Positions 23,849 to 33,593 of a stretch of DNA of 64,000 bases are shown piece after piece. This DNA is from Nocardioides sp. QY071 (GTDB taxonomy: Bacteria > Actinomycetota > Actinomycetes > Propionibacteriales > Nocardioidaceae): the NCBI RefSeq assembly GCF_029961765.1, contig NZ_CP124682.1:46681-110680 (forward strand), read 5' to 3'. Under the pieces are notes generated by a model. It had not been told where the DNA came from. It saw only the letters and a program-made list of their open reading frames with translations, and ran no database searches. Position 1 is the first letter of the stretch. The number at the start of each line of letters is the position of its first letter. The translations under genes were made by a program, and so were the position numbers.

Positions 23849-26319
23849 GCGACCACATCGACCCGGTCGCCCACCTTCAGAAGGCCGCGCGCCCGTCGCG
23901 CAACGTGCCCGCCAACAACGGTGGCCTACGCCCCAAGGCGCCGACCCCGACGCTTCCGACGCCGGCGATCGCCCGGCCGACAGTGTGGGCCGCCTCCCAG
24001 ATGAGCTATGAGGAGTTGCTCGCCGCGGTCCGCGACCTGGAATCCGCGAACGGCACCACGTTGTCGAAGCAGATCCGCAGCCAGGTGTTGTTCGCGGAAA
24101 CCCTCCTCGGTTGGCTGCTGAGGTTCCCCGGGGAGTCGTGGCAGCAACGGTGGCACGCCTCCGGTGCGGACGCAGCCGGAAGGGACTGGACCGCCTTGGC
24201 CGCCGAGCCCGACAGACACGGGCACCTTGTCGCTGCTGCGGGCAGGCTCCTGCTGCTGGACGTGATCCGTCCCGACTACTCCTGGCTCTACGCGACCCAG
24301 GCCACACCCAGACTCTACGAACGGCTCCGGACGCTGCGTGATCCCGCGGGGTTCGCCGACATGGAGCGTCTTTGCGACGCGGATGCGCGGATGCTGCCGA
24401 GCGACCGGCGCCAGGCGTTGAACCAGCTCACCAGGATGCTGGTCCACAACGGCGGCACGTTGGGCGACATCACCCTGCCGGACTGCATCGAGGCCCACCG
24501 TGCGCAAGACGGCTACCGTGGCCGGTCTCACCCCCGCTGGTACACGCTGCTCCGGGAGGCCGCGATCCTGCCGGCCGACAGCCCGCCGACCATCTTCGCC
24601 GCGTCACGGCGAGGGCAGTTGACGATCGAGGAGATGGTCGACCGCTACGACGTCGTGTGCCGTCCGGTCAGAGACCTGTTCGTCGCCTACCTCTACGAAC
24701 GCCGTGCCGCGATGGACTACAACTCCATCCGCTACCTCGCGGCCAAGCTCGTCCTCTTGTTCTGGCGCGACCTGGAGATCCACGAGCCCGGCATCGAGTC
24801 CCTGCACCTGACCGACGAGGTCGCGCGTCGCTGGAAGACCAGGCTCAGCGGCCCGGTGCTGTACGGCAGCAACCGCGTCGGGAAGAAGCGCGAGGACCCC
24901 TACACGATCCTCATGGCCGTCCGTGCTTTCTACGCCGACCTCTCCCACTGGGCGCTGGAGGACTCCGCCCGATGGGCCACCTGGGCCGCACCCTCCCCGG
25001 TCAACTCCCGCGACCTGGCCGGCATGACCAAGATGCTCAAGCAGTCGCGGTCGCGCACCCACCAGCGCATCCGGGAACTCGCGCCCCTACTTCCACGGCT
25101 CGTCGACGCAGCCAGCGACACCCGAGCGGCAGCCAAGGAACTGCACGATGCCGCCGCAGCGACCCCGCCCGGCCAGTCGTTCACCCAGGATGGTCACACG
25201 CTACGACGAGCGACCCTGAGCGACGACGGGAGCCGCGGCCGGAAGGTCAGTCGTGGCCACGTTTACGTCGACAATCCGGAGTCCGGCGGCACCAGCGACC
25301 GGCCGCAGGACAATCGCCGGAACCTAAGCCTTGAGGCCGACCGGGCGTTCTGGGCGTGGGCGCTGGTCGAGGTGCTGCGTCACACCGGGGCACGCATCGA
25401 GGAAGTCCTCGAGATCACCCACCGTTCCTTCGTGTCCTACCGGCTGCCCTCGACTGGTGAGGTGATCCCGATGCTGCAGATCACCCCGTCCAAGACCGAC
25501 AAGGAGCGGCTCTTGGTCATCGGCCCCGAGCTCGCAGTGGCGTTCGCCGAGATCATCTCCCACGTCCGCGGCGACAACGAGCAGCTGCCGCTGGTCAGCC
25601 GCTACGACAGCGCCGAACGCGTGCACAGCCCCGAGCTTCCGTACTTGTTTCAACGGCCCTATGGGATAGGCAGGACCGCGATGAGCTCCTCCTACGTCAT
25701 CAAGCTGCTCGACGAGCTGGTCACCACCGCGAAGATCACCAACAACGGCGGCACACCGGCCAAGTTCAGCCCCCACGACTTCCGAAGGATCTTCGCCACC
25801 GAGGCCGTAGCGTCCGGCCTGCCCGTGCACATCACCGCCAAGATCCTGGGCCACGACTCGATCGCGACGACCCAGACCTATGCGGCGGTCTACGACCAGG
25901 ACGTGATCGAGCACCACCGTGCCTACATCGCCCGCCGGCGAGCACTGCGGCCGTCTCAGGAGTACCGCGAACCCACCGACAGCGAATGGGACGAGTTCCT
26001 CGGCCACTTCGCCCAACGCAAACTCGAACTCGGCACCTGCGGGCGTGCCTACGGCACCGGCTGCCAACACGAACACGCCTGCATCCGCTGCCCCATGCTC
26101 CGTCCCGACCCCGCACAGCACCAACGGCTTCAGCAGATCATCGACAGCCTCGACGGCCGGATCGCCGAGGCCAGCAATCGGGGCTGGCTCGGCGAGGTCG
26201 ACGGCCTGCGAACCAGCCGCGCCGCCGCCGAACAGAAACTCACCCAGATGCAGCGCACCGCCACCAACCTCGGCCTGCCCACCGTCCGGAGCCGACTCGA
26301 CCCGTCGCCGGATGCGTAA
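23845..26319 (+). CDS. Large tyrosine recombinase, TnpB-like, 824 aa
   Basis: The protein has a long N-terminal region (about 1-490) of unknown structure, then a tyrosine recombinase domain: R (HTGARIEEVLEI), K (TPSKTDKERLL), HDFRR, GH (ILGHDSIATT) and Y (TQTYAAVYDQD). After it is a zinc-ribbon-like cysteine cluster (CGRAYGTGCQHEHACIRC) and a coiled C-terminal helix. This matches TnpB of Tn554-type transposons in size order and layout. It overlaps the shorter recombinase gene, so they are co-translated and probably act as partners. Confidence 0.85.
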   Translation: MSDHIDPVAHLQKAARPSRNVPANNGGLRPKAPTPTLPTPAIARPTVWAASQMSYEELLAAVRDLESANGTTLSKQIRSQVLFAETLLGWLLRFPGESWQQRWHASGADAAGRDWTALAAEPDRHGHLVAAAGRLLLLDVIRPDYSWLYATQATPRLYERLRTLRDPAGFADMERLCDADARMLPSDRRQALNQLTRMLVHNGGTLGDITLPDCIEAHRAQDGYRGRSHPRWYTLLREAAILPADSPPTIFAASRRGQLTIEEMVDRYDVVCRPVRDLFVAYLYERRAAMDYNSIRYLAAKLVLLFWRDLEIHEPGIESLHLTDEVARRWKTRLSGPVLYGSNRVGKKREDPYTILMAVRAFYADLSHWALEDSARWATWAAPSPVNSRDLAGMTKMLKQSRSRTHQRIRELAPLLPRLVDAASDTRAAAKELHDAAAATPPGQSFTQDGHTLRRATLSDDGSRGRKVSRGHVYVDNPESGGTSDRPQDNRRNLSLEADRAFWAWALVEVLRHTGARIEEVLEITHRSFVSYRLPSTGEVIPMLQITPSKTDKERLLVIGPELAVAFAEIISHVRGDNEQLPLVSRYDSAERVHSPELPYLFQRPYGIGRTAMSSSYVIKLLDELVTTAKITNNGGTPAKFSPHDFRRIFATEAVASGLPVHITAKILGHDSIATTQTYAAVYDQDVIEHHRAYIARRRALRPSQEYREPTDSEWDEFLGHFAQRKLELGTCGRAYGTGCQHEHACIRCPMLRPDPAQHQRLQQIIDSLDGRIAEASNRGWLGEVDGLRTSRAAAEQKLTQMQRTATNLGLPTVRSRLDPSPDA

Positions 26320-26382
26320 GGCGAAGCTCTCTCGCCGTCAGGCCACGAACAGGCCGCGGAGACCCGGGGTGGGTGTCGCCCC

Positions 26383-26514
26383 ATGACCGCCGTTCTAGCC
26401 GACGACGCGAAGTCCATCGCGGTCGCGCTCGTTGCCGCGTGGCGATCGCTCCGAGGCCCAGTCGTCGATCGGCTGAGCCCGGATCCACCATGGATGATTT
26501 CTCGTCGGCCCTGA
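26383..26514 (+). pseudogene. Small frame interrupted by the IS1380-type insertion
   Basis: MTAVLADDAKSIAVALVAAWRS... opens 64 nt after the large recombinase. After about 30 codons it runs into the predicted left end of the insertion element (26473), ending 43 codons in. Tn554-type loci carry a third small gene after TnpA and TnpB, so I infer that this is its broken start. The frame MKLRESLELRAM... beyond the right end (to 28188) may be part of the same gene. Evidence is positional only. Confidence 0.3.
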
Positions 26515-28109
26515 ACGGCGCTTGAGAGGCCTGGGGCGTGGCTGGGCAGGGGGTGGCCGCCGGTCTGTCCGGCTCTTCCACGTGGTTCTGGGTGACGCCC
26601 GGGCGGGCTGGGTGGTCAGGTCGTGATTGGGGCTGGTGGGCCGGTCGCGGTCGCCCACAGTGCTTCCCAGGCGGATGCCCATGGCCAGCCGAGGGGGAGG
26701 TGCAGGTCGAGCCGGCGGGCGGTGGCCGCGATGCGGCCCGGGACGTCGATGAGCTTCTTGCGCAGGGTGGCCCATCGTGCGCGGTGCAGCGATGCGGCGA
26801 CGCCGGTGGCGCGGGCGAGGTTGAACGCGGTGACCGCGAGCGCGACCCAGGCAGCGTTCGCGGTGTACTTCCCCGACGGTAGGTGGGCCAAGGCGTTGTC
26901 CTTGAGCTCGGCGATGACCTGCTCGACGATGGCGTGGTCGCGGTGATGCTGGTCGGCCTCCACCGTCGGCAGCGTGGTGTTGGTGATGAAGGCGTGGTGG
27001 CGGTAGGCAGCGAACAGCTCACCCTGCGCGGTGCCGTCGGAGGCCAGTGGCTGGAGTCGTTTGACGCGGCGCACCACGAGGCGGCAGGTGACGTGCTCGG
27101 CCTTGCGGCGGCCGGTGAACGCGGTGAAGCCGATCTCGGCGACCTCTGCGTCGGAGACCCAACGCTGTTCGGTCTCGTCGAACACCGCGTTCGGGTACTC
27201 GATCGGCCTCCAGGCTCCGGCGGGGATGGCGGTGATCGCGCGGGTGACGGTCTTGGTCATCCGCGCGGTCACCGAGAACCACGCCTTGTGCCGCAGGGCG
27301 GTGCCGACGAACGCCCACCCGTAGTAGGCCGAGTCCGCTCGCGCGAGGATCTGCCCGCTCACCCCGGCAGCACGAGCGGTGGTGATGGCCTGGGCCAGCA
27401 GCCGTCCCGCACCTTTGGCCGAGGCGGTGTTCCCCGACCGCAGCCTCGCCCGGGCGATCACCGGCGCGGCCAGCGGCGTCGAGATCGTGGCGAGCTGGAT
27501 GTTGAGGCCCCGCTGCCGGGTGTATCCGAACGCGGCGCCCTGCTTGGCGTGGCCGTGGACCTCGCGGACGGTGTCGTCGAGGTCGACCGTGGCGAACCCG
27601 TCTCCACCGGCAAGCAGCCCCGGGACCCGCTCGGTCAGCCCCGCCAGCAAGGCGGCGTTGACAGCGTCGAGCTGCTGGACGTGTCCGTGGGTGAACGAGC
27701 GCAGGAACGTCCCCAGCGTCGAGGGCGCCCGGACCCCGCCGAACAACCGAGTCATGCCGCCGTGCCGCAGCAGGTCCATGTCGTCGATCGAGTCCGCACC
27801 GGCCAGCATCCCGCCCACCACACACGCCGCCTTCGCCGACGCGTTCGGCGAGGGCACCGTCACCCCGGCGAGAAGGTCGTACAGGCCAGCGGACTCGGCC
27901 AGCCGCAGCGCGGGAACCAGACCAGCCGACGACACCAGGTTGGGGTCATCGAACACGGGCCGGACCTTGTGGGAAGGTTGCACTTACGAGGTGTCCCTTG
28001 CTCGGTGGCGAAACGGTTGTGTGAGAACTCCGATTCTCCCGCCCAGCAAGGGCATTCTCGTTCTACGCCACGCTCACCCCGACGCCCCCAACGGTGGATT
28101 CAGGCTGAG
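26473..28109. mobile_element. IS1380-family insertion sequence
   Basis: The element carries one transposase on the minus strand. Imperfect terminal inverted repeats are CTGAGCCCGGATCCACC (26473-26489) and, on the other strand at the right end, CTCAGCCTGAATCCACC (28093-28109): 14 of 17 identical. A target duplication could not be resolved. Upstream of the transposase start lies a long hairpin with CCCTTGCT and AGCAAGGG arms (about 27998-28051). Confidence 0.7.
26616..27983 (-). CDS. IS1380-family DDE transposase
   Basis: The 455-residue transposase has the DDE residues in family context: VDLDDTVREVHG (first Asp), ARADSAYYGW (second Asp) and VEQVIAELKDNALAHLPSG (Glu). Length is normal for IS1380 and no frameshift is seen, so the copy looks intact. 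It is oriented against the recombinase genes and appears to interrupt their downstream gene. Confidence 0.9.
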   Translation of the reverse strand: MQPSHKVRPVFDDPNLVSSAGLVPALRLAESAGLYDLLAGVTVPSPNASAKAACVVGGMLAGADSIDDMDLLRHGGMTRLFGGVRAPSTLGTFLRSFTHGHVQQLDAVNAALLAGLTERVPGLLAGGDGFATVDLDDTVREVHGHAKQGAAFGYTRQRGLNIQLATISTPLAAPVIARARLRSGNTASAKGAGRLLAQAITTARAAGVSGQILARADSAYYGWAFVGTALRHKAWFSVTARMTKTVTRAITAIPAGAWRPIEYPNAVFDETEQRWVSDAEVAEIGFTAFTGRRKAEHVTCRLVVRRVKRLQPLASDGTAQGELFAAYRHHAFITNTTLPTVEADQHHRDHAIVEQVIAELKDNALAHLPSGKYTANAAWVALAVTAFNLARATGVAASLHRARWATLRKKLIDVPGRIAATARRLDLHLPLGWPWASAWEALWATATGPPAPITT

Positions 28110-28280
28110 GCGGCGCATGAAGCTGCGGGAGAGTCTCGAACTCCGCGCGATGGGATCCAGTGTCAACCCCGGAACCAGCCGAGAGTGACACGCGTCACAC
28201 TGGTGTAGAGTCGCTATCGATCGGCCAAGAGCGAATCCGATGGCGTCGGTCGAAGCGTCGTTGCGAGGGAGGGTCCGCCA

Positions 28281-28883
28281 GTGCGGTCATTGAGAATGCG
28301 TAGTCTCTGTCTCGGCTCGGCAGCCGTTGTCTGCCTAGGATTTCTCGTCGTTGCTCCAGCCATGGCTGACGAGTGAGGTTCCCAAGACGGCAACACTGGT
28401 GCGCACCCCGATGAGGATCCGCACTCGTATTGTCTGGGGAGTTCCGTGTCTGCTGACCTCGAGGAGAACATCGACGCCGCAGCATGGAACGCACTTGATC
28501 CCACGCAGGTTAACGTCAATTACAGTTCGACCTGCCAGTTGACGGGCGCGGGCGAGACGGATGTGGTGTGGACTCAGGGGAATATCGCATCTGGGGCACT
28601 CGCGTGGACCGACTGCGACGACTACGAAAGCGACCCTCCGACAAATCAGTGCGACCAGAATTACGTCCGCGTCGACTTGGCAACGGTCAATCAAGGGGTG
28701 GACGACGAGATCGATCAGACCATAACAACGTGCCATGAGTTCGGGCACACCGCAGGCCTGTCGCACGGTTCGACCCAGGACGACTGCATGGAGAACGTGT
28801 CAACCTCCAATCCACCAAACGCGCTCAAGTGGCGTCGCTATAGCGCTCACCACATCGATGACCACATCAACCCGTGGTTCTGA
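28281..28883 (+). pseudogene. Secreted metzincin-like metalloprotease with in-frame TGA
   Basis: From GTG 28281 (GGAGGG upstream) a typical signal peptide reads MRSLRMRSLCLGSAAVVCLG... to APAMADE, then meets TGA at 28374-28376. The same frame continues without further stop as GSQDGNTGAHPDEDPHSYCLG to a mature domain with the zinc motif HEFGHTAGLSHG (HExxHxxGxxH) and a Met-turn candidate (CMENV), ending at 28883. So a secreted zinc protease of about 200 residues is split right after its leader. A GTG at 28446 could start the domain without a leader. Base composition is lower in GC than the backbone. Confidence 0.75.
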
Positions 28884-28906
28884 TCTAACGAGAAGGGACG
28901 GTTGAC

Positions 28907-29527
28907 ATGGCAAAGCGATGGTTCGCCGCGACGCTGAGTATTGCCGTGCTCTTCGGGGTAGGGGCATGCTCGAACGAGAAGACTCAAGCCACTTCACAGG
29001 CGAACTCGCCGGTGGCGGACTCGGAACGCGCAGATCCTTCTGCTGCTCTGGTCGCGCATCTACGCGACACGTCCTCGGCTCGGTACGAGCCGTTCGAAAC
29101 ACCGAAGGACATGCTTTCTGACGCTGACGTCGCGATCATGGGTGAGGTGGTCTCCGTAGAGCTCGCGATGATCAGAAACGAGTTCGACGGCCAAGGCGGA
29201 GTTGTTGTAGGAGTCCGACCTCTAGAGGTTTGGAAGGAACCCAAAGGCGAGCCGGCCGAGTTGACGTACTTCGTGGTACGCCGCGCAAAGAACGTCGGGG
29301 TCGAACCCTTCCGCGCAGGACTTCCCGTTGGCCATAACGTCGCGATCTTCGGATACACGTCCGATGTTCAGTTCATAGAAGGCGATCCTGGCCAGCCCAT
29401 CCTTGAACCGGCACCTCAGGGTCTGTTCATCGAGACCGACGCCGGGTTGGCGAACGTGTACGCCCCCGGCGACGACGGCTGGCCAGAGATCAAGACGATT
29501 AAGGATCTTGCCGCCTCGATTCAATAG
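28907..29527 (+). CDS. Predicted lipoprotein, 206 aa
   Basis: The N-terminus MAKRWFAATLSIAVLFGVGAC has a lipobox with Cys21. A polar linker follows and then a beta-rich domain (SDADVAIMGEVVSVEL..., VVVGVRPLEVWKEP..., GLPVGHNVAIFGYTSD). It starts 23 nt after the protease frame with AGAAGGGA upstream, so the two are probably one transcription unit. No family was recognised; it could be an inhibitor, immunity or surface partner of the protease, which is speculation. Confidence 0.65.
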   Translation: MAKRWFAATLSIAVLFGVGACSNEKTQATSQANSPVADSERADPSAALVAHLRDTSSARYEPFETPKDMLSDADVAIMGEVVSVELAMIRNEFDGQGGVVVGVRPLEVWKEPKGEPAELTYFVVRRAKNVGVEPFRAGLPVGHNVAIFGYTSDVQFIEGDPGQPILEPAPQGLFIETDAGLANVYAPGDDGWPEIKTIKDLAASIQ

Positions 29528-29730
29528 TGTCTGGGAACTGCTGCGTCGACATGCGAGATGGGAGTTATTAGGCGTAGTGCGGATGGACCCCCGCGTGCGG
29601 AATTTGCAGCAGGACGCACGCTGCGATCGGTCGGACAAGAGACGCCCAGCCCGAGATAGGATCTCGATGCGAGATCCAACCATCCAGTGCGGGTTAGCAC
29701 GTTCGGGGCCGCCCGGCACACCTGAGTGAC
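29528..29730. other. Intergenic stretch with hairpin
   Basis: GGATCTCG and CGAGATCC (29659-29677) enclose a three-base loop and could end the lipoprotein transcript. No gene is seen in these 200 bases. Confidence 0.4.
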
Positions 29731-30210
29731 GTGATAGGCCGCGATGAGCCAGCCGGTTCGCTTTGGTGCAGAAAAGAGCTCGCCCACGTCATCCGACGTG
29801 ATCGGACCTCGGCCGCGGCGCGCTACGCGTGGGTGCTCGGCTACCTGGTGCTCGTGCTCACCGGCGCCGGCCTCACCGTCACCGCGGCCGTGGCCGTGCC
29901 GCAGCTGGCCGGTCCGGCGATGCTGGCCACGATGACTGCCGCTGTTGCGTTCCTCGGCCTGCGCGCCACGTTCGACCGCCGGGAGGAGATCGCCGCCGAC
30001 CTGTTCGCCATCAGCCTGACGCGCGACCTGGCCGCCGCAGCCGAACTGATGCGTTTCTACGAGGACAACGTCGTCCGCCAGCTGCCTGCTGGCGTGCTCG
30101 GCCGCGCGTGGGCACGCCTTGAGCATCGCTGGTTCGCCAGCCACCCCGAGCCGCGGGCGCGGCTCGCCGCCATGCACCGCCACTTGGCCCGCGAGGCAAC
30201 CGACATGTAG
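29731..30210 (+). pseudogene. M48/M56-type membrane peptidase remnant
   Basis: The frame carries KELAHVIRRD, two hydrophobic helices (about 32-80) and RREEIAADLFA, then HPEPRARLAAMHRHL near the end. M48-type zinc peptidases have HExxH, a later ExxxAD and a C-terminal SHP...RIA segment in this order. Here the first histidine of HELAH is lysine and everything before it is missing, so it is read as an N-terminally truncated, inactive remnant. The start (GTG 29731) is uncertain. Confidence 0.6.
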
Positions 30211-30261
30211 TCCCCGACAGGCTCGGCGTCCTGCAGGAGGGGCCACTTCCAGCCGAGGGCG

Positions 30262-30477
30262 TCAGCCGCGGTCGGTCAGCTCGAGGGTAAGCCCGAGCGC
30301 TCGGGCGATCTTGCTGATGGTGGCGGTAGTGACGTCGCTGTCCGCTTCGACCCGTGCGATCGTCGGGCGTGACAGCCCAGCGGCCTGCCCGAGCTCCTGC
30401 TGCGACCACCCGCGCTTCTTGCGGGCCTCCCGGATGATCTCGCCGAAAAGCGGGCGGACGGGCTCATCGGCGCTCAT
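30262..30477 (-). CDS. XRE-family HTH regulator at the end of the hsd operon
   Basis: The 71-residue protein is a single Cro/CI-type helix-turn-helix domain (about 10-64: FGEIIREARKKRGWSQQELG, LSRPTIARVEADSDVTTATI). It starts four bases before the hsdR stop (ATGA). Small XRE proteins attached to restriction operons act as controllers in several systems; a 12-bp direct repeat upstream of hsdM is a possible target. An antitoxin role without a partner is less likely. Confidence 0.8.
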   Translation of the reverse strand: MSADEPVRPLFGEIIREARKKRGWSQQELGQAAGLSRPTIARVEADSDVTTATISKIARALGLTLELTDRG

Positions 30478-33400
30478 GACTGCGATCCGTTCGACTCGCC
30501 CCCAGCGGATCCGCCGTGGTGGCGGGAGTGCAACGCATCGGCGGCGATGTTCGAAATCTCGGCGATGAACGCCGGGTCGGTCATGTAGGACTGGATCTCC
30601 TGCGACTCCTGGCAGGTCTTCAGCACGGCCAGGCCGACGGCATTGCTGAAGCCCTGGGACGCCTTCAGTTGGGCCACGGTGTTGTTCTTCGCCATCGCCA
30701 CGGCCTCCTCGTTGGCATCCAGGAATCCCCAGAAGGTTGTGATGAAGCCCGCGACGCTGCCGGGATTAACCTCCACGCCTTTGGCCTTGAACATCTCGTT
30801 CACCCGCTCGATGGCCTCGTCCAGCGGGCCCTTGACGGGCGTGGCTGATCCTCTGCGCTCGCCCTCGAACTCCGGGAGCTTGATCCCGTCGGTGCTGCCC
30901 TGGGTCAGCGAGTGATCCTCATTGATCGCCGACGGCACGAGCTTCACGCCCGAGAGCTGGACGCCCTCGAGGTAGCTGTCGTCGCCCTCGTTCCCGTCGA
31001 CATGCAGGTTGCGCGCGAGCAGCGTCGCCAGGATCGCCCTGCGGTGCAGCTCGGGGTCCTGGTAGTCGACGATCTGGCTCAGGAACTGCCAGGCGTTGCG
31101 GTAGGCGAGCACGTCGGCGCGGAACTGCTCGAGCGCCTCGCGATTGACCTTGTCCTTCGACAGCCGAGCCTCGCGCCACTGCGTCGTCCAGTTGTTCTTC
31201 ACCGGCGCGAGCGCTTTGGCAATGGCCTCGCCGCCGGCATCGGCCAGGAACGCGTCGGCGACCGCGTCCATGTCGCCCTGGCCGTACAGCCCGGCCGCGT
31301 CCATGCGCTCGCCGAGCGTGTACAGCGCGTTCGGGTCGACGTCGCCGTCCACGTGGGCGTCGGAGTAGTAGAGCTGGAAGTCCTTCTGGACGCTGGCCGG
31401 GGTGTTGCGGAAGTCGACCACCATCGGCGCTGTCTTGCCCGGGTAGATCCGGTTCAGCCGCGACAGCGTCTGTACCGTGGCGACGCCGGTCAGCTTCTTG
31501 TCGACGTACATCGCCATGAGCCGCGGCTCATCGAAGCCGGTCTGGAACTTGTTCGCCACGATGAGGACCTTGTAGACGCCCTCCTCGCGGAACGCCCGGG
31601 CGACGTCGCTGTGGCCGTTCACCGAGATCTCAGTGACGTCCTCGCCCGACTCGTCCTTCAGCGTCCCGGAGAACGCCACGAGCGTGCTCATGTCGTCGTA
31701 GCCCTTGGACGCGATGTAGTCGTCCATCTTCCGCGACCAGTTCAGCGCCTCCATCCGGGAGCTCGTGACGACCATGGCCTTGGCCTGGCCGCCGAGCATG
31801 CCCATGACGTTGCGCCGGAAGTGTTCGACGACGACGACCACCTTCTGCGCGATGGCGGTCGGGTGCAGCACCGCGAACCTGACGATCCTGGAGACGGCCT
31901 CGCCGGTGTTGACCTGGATCTCCTCGCCCTCGCCGCCCTCGAGCGTGTTCTTCACCCGCAGGAACATGTCGTAGGTCGAGTAGTTGGTCAGCACGTCGAG
32001 GATGAAGCCCTCCTCGATCGCCTGGGCCATCGTGTAGGTGTCGAACGCCTCCCAGCGCCCGTCCCGCTCCGTGCCGAACAGCCGCAGGGTCTTCGCCTTC
32101 GGCGTGGCCGTGAGCGCCACGAAGGTGATGTTGCTCGACGCCGCGATCGCAGAGTCCTTGGCGGCCAGCAGGTCGTCGGCGCTGATGTCCTCGTCCTCGT
32201 CCAACTCGACGTCGACCAAGAGCTCCTTCAGCTGCCGCGCGGCCGACCCGGACTGCGACGAGTGGGCCTCGTCGGCCACAACCGCCCAGCGGCGGCCCCG
32301 CAGCTCCTCGGTGTCCTCGATCAGCTTCATGACCTCGGGGAAGGTCTGCAGCGTGCAGGTGACGATGTGGTCGCCGTCCAGGAGCGCCTTCTTGAGCTGC
32401 GGCGACTTCGCCTGCGACTTCTTCTCCCCAACCGTCACCACCAGGCCCTGGCTGGACTGGACGAGGTTCATGTCGTGGCGGATGTTCTCGTCGAGCACCG
32501 TGCGGTCGGTGACGACGATGACCGAGTCGAAGGTCGACTTCGAGTCGGCACTCATGTGCCGGATCAGCCGGTGACTCAGCCACGCGATCGTCTTGGTCTT
32601 GCCCGAGCCGGCCGAGTGCCAGACCAGGTAGCGCCTCCCGGTGCCGTGGGCCTCGATGTCGGCGACGATGCGCTCGACCGCTCGTAGCTGGTGGAATCGC
32701 GGGAAGACGAGACGGCCCTGGTCCTTCTTGCCGGTCTTGCTCGGCTCGAACAGCGCGAAGTCCTTGAGGATGCGCATGAACATCGGCCGGGCGAGGATCT
32801 CGCGCCACAGGTAGTTCGTTGACGAGCCCGTCGCCGACGGCGGGTTGCCCTCGTGGCCGTCGTTGCCCTGGTTGAAGGGTAGGAAGACCGTGTCGCCTCC
32901 CTCGAGCTTGGTGGTCATGTAGACGAGGTCGTTGGAGACCGCGAAGTGCACGAGCGCCCGTCCCGGTGCCAGCAGCGGACGGTTCTTGCCGGGCTTGCGG
33001 TCCTCGCGGTACTGCCGGATCGCGTGCCGCACCGTCTGCGTGTTGTCGGTTTTGAGCTCCAGCGTCACCACCGGGATGCCGTTGGCGGTGAGGACGACGT
33101 CGATCGTGTCGTTGCTGGTCGTGTCGAACCGGACCTGGCGCAGGATCCGCAGCCGCACGGCATCCGCGGCCTCGACGACCTCAGTGAGGTTCGGGTTAGC
33201 TGGCGGGAACTCCATCATCGGGCCGAACTTGGCGGCGGGGCGTCCAATCTGGGCGTAGGCGAAGCCCTTGCGCAGCACGCCGAGCAGACCGCCGACGGGA
33301 TGACCCGTCGTGGCGTCCATCTTGGTCGCCTTCGCCAGCTCCTTGGTGACGTGCAGTAGCAGCTTCTTCTCGGCGTCGGTCTTCTGACCGTTGACCAGGT

Positions 33401-33593
33401 CCGCCGGCACCGCCTTCTCGTACTCGTCGGGGTACTGGGTCCTGAGCCAGTGCAGGACGTCCTCGGGCACCATCGCGAGGCCGACGTCCCAGCCGGTCGG
33501 CTTGCCGTCGTCCTCGTACAGCCAGCCGCGCTCCGACAGCTCTGTGCAGAGGTTGGTCTCGAACTCGAGTTCCATGAGCTGTGCGTGGCTCAC
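30474..33593 (-). CDS. hsdR: Type I restriction enzyme, R subunit
   Basis: This 1039-residue protein has an N-terminal PD-(D/E)XK nuclease (D165 and E179-x-K181 in TIDVVLTANGIPVVTLELKT). An SF2 translocase follows: Walker A SAGSGKT near 327, DEAH near 440, LTATPKAK as motif III and QTGFDEPRL in the helicase C domain. HsdR cuts unmodified DNA after ATP-driven translocation, in complex with HsdM and HsdS. GTG start overlaps the hsdS stop (GTGA). All motifs are intact. Confidence 0.95.
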   Translation of the reverse strand: MSHAQLMELEFETNLCTELSERGWLYEDDGKPTGWDVGLAMVPEDVLHWLRTQYPDEYEKAVPADLVNGQKTDAEKKLLLHVTKELAKATKMDATTGHPVGGLLGVLRKGFAYAQIGRPAAKFGPMMEFPPANPNLTEVVEAADAVRLRILRQVRFDTTSNDTIDVVLTANGIPVVTLELKTDNTQTVRHAIRQYREDRKPGKNRPLLAPGRALVHFAVSNDLVYMTTKLEGGDTVFLPFNQGNDGHEGNPPSATGSSTNYLWREILARPMFMRILKDFALFEPSKTGKKDQGRLVFPRFHQLRAVERIVADIEAHGTGRRYLVWHSAGSGKTKTIAWLSHRLIRHMSADSKSTFDSVIVVTDRTVLDENIRHDMNLVQSSQGLVVTVGEKKSQAKSPQLKKALLDGDHIVTCTLQTFPEVMKLIEDTEELRGRRWAVVADEAHSSQSGSAARQLKELLVDVELDEDEDISADDLLAAKDSAIAASSNITFVALTATPKAKTLRLFGTERDGRWEAFDTYTMAQAIEEGFILDVLTNYSTYDMFLRVKNTLEGGEGEEIQVNTGEAVSRIVRFAVLHPTAIAQKVVVVVEHFRRNVMGMLGGQAKAMVVTSSRMEALNWSRKMDDYIASKGYDDMSTLVAFSGTLKDESGEDVTEISVNGHSDVARAFREEGVYKVLIVANKFQTGFDEPRLMAMYVDKKLTGVATVQTLSRLNRIYPGKTAPMVVDFRNTPASVQKDFQLYYSDAHVDGDVDPNALYTLGERMDAAGLYGQGDMDAVADAFLADAGGEAIAKALAPVKNNWTTQWREARLSKDKVNREALEQFRADVLAYRNAWQFLSQIVDYQDPELHRRAILATLLARNLHVDGNEGDDSYLEGVQLSGVKLVPSAINEDHSLTQGSTDGIKLPEFEGERRGSATPVKGPLDEAIERVNEMFKAKGVEVNPGSVAGFITTFWGFLDANEEAVAMAKNNTVAQLKASQGFSNAVGLAVLKTCQESQEIQSYMTDPAFIAEISNIAADALHSRHHGGSAGGESNGSQS

